The notes under the pieces: generated by a model
Told to the model about the DNA's origin: nothing
Database searches by the model: none
The model's input: the letters and a program-made list of their open reading frames with translations, nothing else
Source of the DNA: an uncultured Eubacteriales bacterium
GTDB lineage: Bacteria; Bacillota; Clostridia; Christensenellales; Aristaeellaceae
Length of the DNA stretch: 64,000 nucleotides
Reading direction: 5' to 3'
Assembly: GCA_902800625.1 (NCBI GenBank)
Contig: CADCFG010000014.1
Coordinates: 1 to 64,000, forward strand
Part shown: positions 57,166 through 64,000 of the stretch, in pieces
Position numbering within the stretch: position 1 is the first letter of the stretch
Layout of the letters: each line of letters opens with the position of its first letter
Made by a program: the position numbers and the translations under genes

Positions 57166-60100
57166 ATGTTTGCACATCTCCATCTACATACCGAATACTC
57201 CCTCCTGGACGGCGCGTGCCGGATCGGGCCGCTGATGCAGCGCCTGAAGGAACTGGGCATGACCTCCTGCGCGGTGACCGACCACGGCGTGATGTACGGC
57301 GTGGTGGATTTCTATCGCGCCGCCAAGGACGCCGGCATCCACCCGGTCATCGGCTGCGAGGTGTACGTGTGCCAGGACATGGACAACAAGACCAGCAACA
57401 CCCGGGACTACAGCCACCTGATATTGCTGTGCGAGAACGAGACCGGCTACAAAAACCTGTCCCGGATGGTCAGCCAGGGCTTCACCCGCGGCTATTACTA
57501 CAGGCCCCGCATCGACTACAGGCTGCTGGAAGAGCACCACGAGGGCCTGATCGCCCTGTCCGCCTGCCTGTCCGGCGACCTGCCCAAGCTGCTGCTGGAC
57601 GGCCGGGAGAACGAGGCCCGGGCCATGGCCCGCAAGTACCTGGACATCTTCGGCAGGGACAACTTCTTCATCGAGCTGCAGGACCACGGCCTGCCGGACC
57701 AGCGCGCCGTGAACCCCCGGCTGGTGAAGCTGGCCAGGGAGATGGACATCCCCCTGGTGTGCACCAACGACTGCCACTACCTGACCCGTGAGGACGCCGC
57801 GGCCCAGGAGGTGCTGCTGTGCATCCAGACCGGCAAGACCCTGTCCGACGAGAACCGCATGCGCATGGACACCGACCAGATGTACGTGAAGTCGGAGGCG
57901 GAAATGCGCGCGCTGTTCCCGAATTTCGCCGATGCCATCGAGCGCACGGAGCAGATCGCCCGGCGCTGCCATGTGGACTTCGACTTCTCCACCACCCATC
58001 TGCCCGCCTTCCCGCTGCCGGAGGGGGAGACCAACAAGGGCTACCTGCGCAAGCTGTGCGAGGCGGGCCTCATGCGCAAGTACGGCCCCGAACGCCAGGA
58101 CGCCCGGGAGCGCATGGAGTATGAGCTGGGCGTGATCGAAAGCATGGGCTATGTGGATTATTTCCTGATCGTGTGGGACTTTATCCACTATGCCAAGACC
58201 CATGGCGTGGGCGTCGGCCCCGGGCGTGGCAGCGGCGCGGGCAGCATTGTGGCCTACGCGCTGGATATCACCGAGATCGACCCGCTGAAGTATGCGCTGG
58301 TGTTCGAGCGCTTCCTGAACCCGGAGCGCGTGTCCATGCCCGATATCGACTGCGATTTCGACTATGAGCGCCGGGGCCAGGTGATCGACTACGTGCGCCG
58401 ACGCTACGGCGCGGACCATGTGGCCCAGATCATCACCTTCGGCACCATGGCGGCCCGTGCGGTGATCCGCGACGTGGGCCGGGTGATGGACATGAGCTAC
58501 CAGGAGGTGGACGCCATCGCCAAGATGGTTCCCTTCGAGCTGAACATGACGCTGGAGAAGGCGCTGAAGATGAACGCCGAGCTGCGGGGCGCCTATGAGA
58601 AGGACGAGGGCGTGCACCGGCTGATCGACATGGCCCGCCGCCTGGAGGGCATGCCCCGCAACGCCTCCACCCACGCCGCCGGCGTGCTGATCACGGCCAA
58701 GCCGGTGGTGGACTACTGTCCGCTGCAGACCAACGACGACGTGATCACCACCCAGTTCCCCATGGGCACGGTGGAGGCGCTGGGCCTCTTGAAGATGGAC
58801 TTCCTGGGCCTGCGCACGTTGAACGTCATCATGGACACCATCGAGATGGCCCGGGACCGCCTGGGGCCTGACTTCAAAAGCGAAGACATCCCCATGGACG
58901 AGCCGGGGGTCTATCAGATGATCTCAGACGGAGACACCACCGGCATCTTCCAGCTGGAGTCCAGCGGCATGACCCAGTTCCTGACCCAGATGAAGCCCTC
59001 CAGCTTCGAGGACATCATCGCCGCCATATCGCTGTACCGCCCCGGGCCGATGGAGTCCATCCCCCGGTATGTGGCGGGCAAGCAGAACCCGGACAGCGTG
59101 TCCTATCTGACGCCCCAGCTGAAGCCCATCCTGGACGTGACCTACGGCTGCATGGTGTACCAGGAGCAGGTGATGCAGATCGTGCGCGACCTGGCGGGCT
59201 ACTCCATGGGCCGGAGCGACCTGGTGCGAAGGGCCATGTCCAAGAAGAAGCACGACGTGATGGCCCGGGAGAAGGAGATATTCATCCACGGCCAGCTGGA
59301 CGACGGGGGCAACGTGGTGGTGCCCGGCTGCGTGCGCAATGGCATCAGCGAGGAGGCCGCCACCCGGCTGTTCGACGAGATGACCGCCTTCGCCTCCTAT
59401 GCCTTCAACAAATCCCATGCCGCGGCCTACGCGCTGGTGGCCGTGCAGACGGCGTGGCTCAAGCTGAAATTCCCCGCCGAGTTCATGGCGGCGATGATGA
59501 ATTCCGTGCAGGGCCACACCGAGAAGATCGCCTTTTACATACAGGCCTGCCGCAAGCGGGGCATTCCCGTGCTGCCGCCGGACGTGAACCACTCCTGCGC
59601 CCGCTTCACCGTGGAGCTGGACGGGCAGGGCGTGCGCGGCGTGCGGTTCGGGCTGAGCGCCGTGAAGCACGTGGGCGCCAGGGCCATGGAGGAGCTGGTC
59701 CTGGAGCGGGAGCGGGGCGGCCCCTTCCGCGACCTGTACGATTTCGTGGGCCGCGTCAGCGGTGGCGAGGTGAACAAGAAGTGCGTGGAGTGCCTGATCC
59801 GCTGCGGCGCGATGGATGGCCTGCCCGGAGGCCGAAGCCAGAAGCTGCACGTCTATGAAAAGGCCATGGACGGCGTCGCCCGGCGGCAGAAGAGCATGGT
59901 GAGCGGCCAGATCTCGCTGTTCGGCACGGCGGAGAGCGCGGTGGACGCCCCGCCGCCCCCCATGCCCGAGATGCCCCCCTTCGACCGGGCCCAGCTGCTG
60001 GCCATGGAGAAGGAGACCACCGGCGTGTACATCTCCGGCCACCCGCTGGACGCCTACGCCGACCAGCTGTCCAGGCTGCAGGTGAGCTCTCGCTTCCTGG

Positions 60101-60762
60101 AGTCCCTGGCGGACGAAACCGTCGACCACGGCATGAGCTGGGACCAGAAGACCGTGCGCATGGGCGGCATCATCGCCGAGAAGAAGATGAAAGCCACCCG
60201 CAGCGGCAACATGATGGCCTTCGTACAGCTGGAGGACATGTTCGGCACCACCGAGGTGCTGGTGTTCCCGAAGGTGTACGAGCGGGTGTCGGCGCTTTTG
60301 AACCAGGACGCGCCGGTGGCCATGACGGGCAAGCTGTCCGTGCGCGAGGAGGAGTCGCCCAAGCTGCTGCTGGACCAGGTGGCGCCGCTGGACCAGCTGG
60401 ACGCCCTGACAGCCGCGCCGCGGCGAAGCGGCGGGCGGTACGACGCCTACGGCGCGCCGCCGCCGGAGTACGGCGCCCCGGCCTATGACGCCCCGCCCGC
60501 CTACGACGCGCCCCGCCAGGCCGCCCGCCCCGCGGGAAGTTCCCGTGCCGCTCGCAAGCTGTACCTGAAGCTGACCGCCGGCCAGCGGGACGAGGTGCTG
60601 AAGATCCTGTCGGAGACCCCCGGCAATATCTGCGTGATCCTCTACATGGCCGACGAAAAGAAGACCTACCAGGCCCCCCGCCAGTACTGGGTGGACGAGG
60701 GCTATGACTTCGGCGCCCTGGCCAACGTCATCGGGCCGGACAATATTGTATTGAAGGGATAA
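57166..60762 (+). CDS. dnaE: DNA polymerase III subunit alpha
   Basis: A 1198-residue replicative polymerase of the DnaE1 type. The PHP domain starts MFAHLHLHTEYSLLDGACRI with the metal His cluster. The palm has GVGPGRGSGAGSIVAYALDI and MPDIDCDFDYERRGQVIDY with catalytic Asp residues. NASTHAAGVLITAKPVVDYC, IAAISLYRPGPMESIPRYVA and FNKSHAAAYALVAVQTAWLK follow. The beta-clamp and OB region is TRSGNMMAFVQLEDMFGTTE. Near the C-terminus is a Tyr/Ala/Pro-rich linker of repeated YDAP/YGAP units (about 1090-1125). It is followed 3 bp later by the glycosyltransferase gene. Confidence 0.98.
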   Translation: MFAHLHLHTEYSLLDGACRIGPLMQRLKELGMTSCAVTDHGVMYGVVDFYRAAKDAGIHPVIGCEVYVCQDMDNKTSNTRDYSHLILLCENETGYKNLSRMVSQGFTRGYYYRPRIDYRLLEEHHEGLIALSACLSGDLPKLLLDGRENEARAMARKYLDIFGRDNFFIELQDHGLPDQRAVNPRLVKLAREMDIPLVCTNDCHYLTREDAAAQEVLLCIQTGKTLSDENRMRMDTDQMYVKSEAEMRALFPNFADAIERTEQIARRCHVDFDFSTTHLPAFPLPEGETNKGYLRKLCEAGLMRKYGPERQDARERMEYELGVIESMGYVDYFLIVWDFIHYAKTHGVGVGPGRGSGAGSIVAYALDITEIDPLKYALVFERFLNPERVSMPDIDCDFDYERRGQVIDYVRRRYGADHVAQIITFGTMAARAVIRDVGRVMDMSYQEVDAIAKMVPFELNMTLEKALKMNAELRGAYEKDEGVHRLIDMARRLEGMPRNASTHAAGVLITAKPVVDYCPLQTNDDVITTQFPMGTVEALGLLKMDFLGLRTLNVIMDTIEMARDRLGPDFKSEDIPMDEPGVYQMISDGDTTGIFQLESSGMTQFLTQMKPSSFEDIIAAISLYRPGPMESIPRYVAGKQNPDSVSYLTPQLKPILDVTYGCMVYQEQVMQIVRDLAGYSMGRSDLVRRAMSKKKHDVMAREKEIFIHGQLDDGGNVVVPGCVRNGISEEAATRLFDEMTAFASYAFNKSHAAAYALVAVQTAWLKLKFPAEFMAAMMNSVQGHTEKIAFYIQACRKRGIPVLPPDVNHSCARFTVELDGQGVRGVRFGLSAVKHVGARAMEELVLERERGGPFRDLYDFVGRVSGGEVNKKCVECLIRCGAMDGLPGGRSQKLHVYEKAMDGVARRQKSMVSGQISLFGTAESAVDAPPPPMPEMPPFDRAQLLAMEKETTGVYISGHPLDAYADQLSRLQVSSRFLESLADETVDHGMSWDQKTVRMGGIIAEKKMKATRSGNMMAFVQLEDMFGTTEVLVFPKVYERVSALLNQDAPVAMTGKLSVREEESPKLLLDQVAPLDQLDALTAAPRRSGGRYDAYGAPPPEYGAPAYDAPPAYDAPRQAARPAGSSRAARKLYLKLTAGQRDEVLKILSETPGNICVILYMADEKKTYQAPRQYWVDEGYDFGALANVIGPDNIVLKG

Positions 60763-60764
60763 AC

Positions 60765-61712
60765 ATGAAACCACCCATTCTCTTTATCGTCATCCCCTGC
60801 TACAACGAGCAGGAGGCGCTGCCCATCACGGCGAAGCGGTTGACGGAGCTGACGGACGACATGATCGCCCGGTCGATCATTGCGCCGGAGAGCCGCATCG
60901 TGCTGGTGGACGACGGAAGCCGCGACGCCACCTGGAGCGTCATCACGTCCCTGCACGGGGCGGACGCGCGCTTTGAGGGCGTGAAGCTGGCCCACAACGC
61001 CGGGCACATGAACGCGCTGTGGGCGGGCATGACCCTGTCGGCGGAGCGCTGTGACTGCGTGATCACCATCGACGCGGACCTGCAGGACGACGTGAACGCC
61101 ATGTACGGCTTCCTGGAGGAATACGAGAAGGGCGCGGACGTGGTGTCCGGCGTGCGGGCCAGCCGGAAGACCGACACCTGGTTCAAGCGCACCACGGCCC
61201 AGGGCTTCTATAAGGTCATGGGCAAGCTGGGCGTGGAGATGGTCTACAACCACGCGGACTACCGGCTGCTGTCGAAGCGGGCATTGGAGGCGCTGCTGTC
61301 CTTCGGCGAGGTAAACATGTTCCTCAGGGGCATGGTGCCCATGCTGGGCTTCAGGACCGCTCAGGTGACCTACGAGCGCGGCGTGCGCGTGGCGGGGGAG
61401 AGCAAGTACCCGCTGAAGAAGATGATCGCCTTCGCCATGGAGGGCATCACGTCCCTGAGCAACAAACCCATCCGCTATGTGCTGCTGCTTGGGGCGCTGT
61501 GCGCGCTGCTGGGCGTGGGGATGGCCATCTATGTCATCGTCTCCCTGGTCCGGGGCCACACCGTGGCCGGCTGGGCCTCGCTGATGATGTCCATCTGGCT
61601 GCTGGGCGGCCTGCAGCTGATGGCCCTGGGGTTGATCGGCGAGTATGTGGGCAAGATCTACATGGAGACCAAGCGCCGGCCCAAGTTCATACTGGAGGAG
61701 CACTTGAAGTAG
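60765..61712 (+). CDS. GtrB/DPM1-type family 2 glycosyltransferase
   Basis: A 315-residue membrane glycosyltransferase. GT-A fold: FIVIPCYNEQEALPITAKRL, IVLVDDGSRDATWSVI, VKLAHNAGHMNALWAGMTLS, and metal site VITIDADLQDDVNAMYGF. A juxtamembrane helix follows (VRVAGESKYPLKKMIAFAME), then two C-terminal membrane helices (about 238-295). Such enzymes load a sugar onto polyprenyl phosphate for decorating wall polymers. The gene starts 3 bp after dnaE, so it is co-transcribed. Confidence 0.94.
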   Translation: MKPPILFIVIPCYNEQEALPITAKRLTELTDDMIARSIIAPESRIVLVDDGSRDATWSVITSLHGADARFEGVKLAHNAGHMNALWAGMTLSAERCDCVITIDADLQDDVNAMYGFLEEYEKGADVVSGVRASRKTDTWFKRTTAQGFYKVMGKLGVEMVYNHADYRLLSKRALEALLSFGEVNMFLRGMVPMLGFRTAQVTYERGVRVAGESKYPLKKMIAFAMEGITSLSNKPIRYVLLLGALCALLGVGMAIYVIVSLVRGHTVAGWASLMMSIWLLGGLQLMALGLIGEYVGKIYMETKRRPKFILEEHLK

Positions 61713-62136
61713 AGCAGCATAACGGGCCCTTCGGCTTCGTCTGCGTTTCCACGGGAACGACAGCGCATCGCGCCGCCTGTCGTCCCGGGCGGAGCGGCGA
61801 AGTCGGAGGACCTTTTTTGGGTTCTTCACGGAAATTGGGTGAATATGACTCCCCCCGTCAGCCCTGCGGGCTGCCGCCTCCCTCGGCGAGGGAGGCATAT
61901 TCTCCCTGTTTTCGTTGACAGATAGGCTCTCTCCCAGAGGGAGCTGTCAGCGAAGCTGACTGAGGGAGTTCTTGGGAAAACGTGAAAAACCTCTTGTATT
62001 TGTGTCAAATTCATGGCTAATGTAGTTCTTTTTGAAATACTCTTGTAATATATGAAACGATATGATAAAATATACCCGGATAACTCTATCCTTTGAACCA
62101 TCAGCGACCCGGCCCGGCCGGGATGGAGGAATACGC
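61713..62136. other. Gene-free region with repeats ahead of the Ig-like protein
   Basis: Holds an inverted CCTTCGGCTTCGTC...GGCGAAGTCGGAGG pair (61,731-61,810), the second nested-hairpin element, then an AT-rich promoter region with a possible TTGTAA (62043-62048), 17-bp spacer, TAAAAT (62066-62071). Confidence 0.5.
61825..61987. repeat. Nested-hairpin repeat element, copy B
   Basis: Outer arms TTCACGGAAATTGGG and CTTGGGAAAACGTGAA. Inner arms GACTCCCCCCGTCAGCCCTG and CTGACTGAGGGAGTT, with CCTCCCTCGGCGAGGGAGG between. It corresponds to 13,695-13,868. Confidence 0.75.
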
Positions 62137-64000
62137 ATGAAGTCCAGATGGCTTGTGAGAATACTGGCGCTGCTCTCGACGCTGGCGCTGTGCCTGCCGG
62201 CGGCGCTCTCCGAGGAGGTCGGGGAGATCGGGGAGGTCGACCTCTACGATCCCTCCATCTACATAGAGGACGGCGAGCCCGTGCCCGAACCGGAGCCGGA
62301 AGCCGCCCCGGAGGCGACAAGCGACGCGGAAGCGGAGCAGGCCTGCGAGCTGGTGGTGGAGATGGAAGCCGCCGCGGAAGAACCCGCCGTGGAGCCGGAA
62401 GAACCGGCGGCGGATCCTGAACCCGCGGATGAGGGTGTCGCGCCCGCAGACGAAGGCACTGAGCCCGCGGAAGGCCTGGAGGACGGGTCTGAGCGGGAAG
62501 CAGTCGAGCCTGCCGACGAATCGCCCCTTGAGCCGGAGCCCACGCCGGAGCCGCTGCTGGCGGACGCGGATGCGGAGGTGGCCCCCGCGGCGGTGGCCGC
62601 CGACCTGTGCATGGGCCTGGGCGAGCAGTACCCGCTGGACGGGAAGGCGCTGCTGGGTACAGCGCCCACCGGCTATGTGTCCGACCACCCGGAGATCGTG
62701 GCGGTGGACGCGGCCACCGGCGTTCTGACCGGCAAGGCCCTGGGCGTGGCGGTGATCGCCGTCACCGGCAACGGCGCGTCCAAAAACTACACCGTTCAGG
62801 TGCTCGCCGCCCCCGACAAGCTGGCGTTCCCCTCCGGCAAGCTGACGCTGGGCAAGGGGGAGAAGCGGCCCTTTGCCGCCATGGTGCCGGACAATACCGG
62901 CGCGGCCCGGATCGCCTACACCAGCAGCAAGAGCAAGGTGGTGTCGGTGGACAGGCAGGGCAACCTGAAGGCGAAGAAGACCGGCACGGCGAAGATCACC
63001 GCCGCGGCCTACAACGGCGCGAAAGTCACCTGTACCGTGAAGGTGGTGAAGGCACCGTCGAAGGTGAAGCTCTCGGCCAAGACCGGCGTGATGAACATCG
63101 GCGGGACCCGGACGCTGAAGGCGACGCTGCCGAAGAAGACGGCCTCCGCCATCCTCTGGCAGAGCAGCAATCCCGGCGTGGTCGCCGTGGACGCCTCCGG
63201 CACGCTCACCGGCGTCGGCCCGGGCACGGCCACGGTCACGGCCCGCACCTTCAACAACAAGAAGGCCAGCTGCAAGATCACGGTGCTGGACGGCGCGGCG
63301 CCCACGTCGCTGACGTTGAACGCGGAGACGCTGGCCCTGGGCAAGGGCGAGAAGTTCCAGCTGCTCCCGGCGCTAGGCCAGGGCGAGGCCGCGGTCTTTG
63401 CCTATTCCAGCAGCAAGAAGAAGGTCGCCTCCGTGTCGTCCAAGGGCGTGATCACCGCGAAAAAGACCGGCACGGCCACCATCAAGGTGACCACCCACAA
63501 CGGCCTGACCGCCAAGGTAAAGGTGAAGGTGGGCAAGGCCCCCTCGAAGATAAAGCTGTCGGCGACAAAGCTGACCCTGAAGGCGGGCCAGACCGCCCAG
63601 CTGCAGGCGATCCTGCCCTCCGGCGCGGCCTCGTCCCTCGTGTGGGAGAGCAGCAACAGCGCCGTGGCCACCGTGGACGGCAACGGCCTGGTGACGGCGT
63701 TGAAGGGCGGCACGGCTGCCATCAGCGTCACCGCCTTCAACGGCAGGTCGGCCAGCTGCGCCCTGGTGGTCAGCGACGTGGCGGGGGAGAGCATCGAGAT
63801 CCCCGCCTCCGAGGCCAGCGCCTCCGTGTCCCAGTCGGCGGCCCAGATGCTCGCGAACCTGAGAAAGAGCAGCGTGCTGGGCTCGAAGAAGGAAGCCGTC
63901 CTCAACGTGATGCAGCTGCTGATGGCCAACGGCTTTGAGCCTGCCTTCGCCGCGGGCGTGGCCGCGAACATACTGGCCGAGGGTACCTACGGCCTGTTCG
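62137..64000 (+). CDS. Large secreted bacterial Ig-like (BIG2) repeat protein, runs off right edge
   Basis: The open frame starts with ATG at 62137, 5 bp after ATGGAGGA, and continues past the window end (621 codons visible). The signal peptide MKSRWLVRILALLSTLALCL ends near ALS before EEV. A very acidic Glu/Pro/Ala-rich spacer lies at about 30-150. Then at least five BIG2-type modules of about 80 residues follow, with the repeated pattern SSKSKVVSVDRQGNLKAKKT, G-T-A-K-I-T-A. The last visible residues (FEPAFAAGVAANILAEGTYG) look like the start of a phage-tail-lysozyme-type domain. A surface adhesin or wall hydrolase is plausible. Confidence 0.85.
   Translation, partial: MKSRWLVRILALLSTLALCLPAALSEEVGEIGEVDLYDPSIYIEDGEPVPEPEPEAAPEATSDAEAEQACELVVEMEAAAEEPAVEPEEPAADPEPADEGVAPADEGTEPAEGLEDGSEREAVEPADESPLEPEPTPEPLLADADAEVAPAAVAADLCMGLGEQYPLDGKALLGTAPTGYVSDHPEIVAVDAATGVLTGKALGVAVIAVTGNGASKNYTVQVLAAPDKLAFPSGKLTLGKGEKRPFAAMVPDNTGAARIAYTSSKSKVVSVDRQGNLKAKKTGTAKITAAAYNGAKVTCTVKVVKAPSKVKLSAKTGVMNIGGTRTLKATLPKKTASAILWQSSNPGVVAVDASGTLTGVGPGTATVTARTFNNKKASCKITVLDGAAPTSLTLNAETLALGKGEKFQLLPALGQGEAAVFAYSSSKKKVASVSSKGVITAKKTGTATIKVTTHNGLTAKVKVKVGKAPSKIKLSATKLTLKAGQTAQLQAILPSGAASSLVWESSNSAVATVDGNGLVTALKGGTAAISVTAFNGRSASCALVVSDVAGESIEIPASEASASVSQSAAQMLANLRKSSVLGSKKEAVLNVMQLLMANGFEPAFAAGVAANILAEGTYGLF

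Noticed and set aside
57184..60774. Long open frames on the strand opposite dnaE and other genes
   Set aside because: High-GC third positions leave long antisense frames; their translations are low-complexity His/Gly/Val/Leu-rich and match no family.

Overview
The window is about 64 kb of a GC-rich, gene-dense bacterial chromosome. The gene set points to a Firmicute in the broad Clostridia sense: HPr kinase/phosphorylase, the RNA-polymerase-recycling helicase HelD, a YhcN/YlaJ-type spore lipoprotein, a lipoteichoic-acid-synthase-type phosphoglycerol transferase, the ECF riboflavin transporter RibU under an FMN riboswitch, and canonical sigma-A promoters with strong AGGAGG ribosome sites. High GC, secreted proteins with MKK..ALAE-type signal peptides and many palindromic intergenic repeats would fit a gut Christensenellales-like lineage. 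That last step is inference; no rRNA is present to settle it.

Layout. 1-1,050: mobile-element debris (an IS110-family transposase fragment fused to a truncated tyrosine recombinase) facing the 3' end of a tRNA-Met, followed by tRNA-fMet. 1.1-4 kb: an autoregulated PadR/CPBP-protease pair, cinA and a 57-residue small protein. 4-7.6 kb: a Wzm/Wzt-type polysaccharide exporter divergent from a polysaccharide pyruvyl transferase. 7.7-9.7 kb: ybaB-recR and a broken galE. 9.8-13.7 kb: a DUF4342 protein, a two-component system, and FMN-riboswitch-controlled ribU. 13.9-20.9 kb: a secreted OB-fold-like protein and a carbohydrate ABC operon (ATPase, broken MalF-type permease, MalG-type permease, binding protein) next to a mannitol-dehydrogenase-family protein that has lost its catalytic residues. 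21-30 kb: PAP2 phosphatase, M32 carboxypeptidase, a foreign-looking GIY-YIG protein, an AlgX/DHHW-type protein, and the pepT-glk-hprK-Cof group. 30-38.9 kb: RluA synthase, a small membrane protein, deoC, a MITE-like element, a secreted SH3 protein, a SIR2-domain protein, a polar amino-acid ABC operon with ARG-box-like palindromes upstream, and an Ldh-family oxidoreductase. 39-47.5 kb: GNAT, DUF1385, LTA synthase, PfkB kinase, YitT and HelD. 47.5-57 kb: a BaiN-type flavoprotein, a large secreted propeller/binding-protein fusion, a COG2509 flavoprotein carrying intergenic repeats inside its reading frame, a HAD-thiamine-pyrophosphokinase fusion, a uridine-kinase-like enzyme and the spore lipoprotein. 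57-64 kb: dnaE, a GtrB-type glycosyltransferase and the start of a large bacterial-Ig-like surface protein.

How the genes work together. Envelope biogenesis recurs: polysaccharide export and pyruvylation, LTA synthase, PAP2, GT2, and an AlgX-like protein. Sugar metabolism and its control also recur: the ABC importer, glucokinase, HprK, galE, PfkB, deoC and the UxaB relative.

Most unusual points. (1) Palindromic intergenic repeats have been captured in frame by a flavoprotein gene. (2) Identical-length 88-bp elements with perfect 10-bp inverted termini occur three times, alongside several other hairpin repeat families. (3) Three internal gene deletions lie within 10 kb, two of them frameshifting losses. 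(4) A dehydrogenase-family protein lacks its catalytic residues yet sits with the sugar operon. (5) A HAD domain is fused to thiamine pyrophosphokinase. (6) There is a standalone SIR2 protein. No CRISPR array, prophage or complete defence system was seen.
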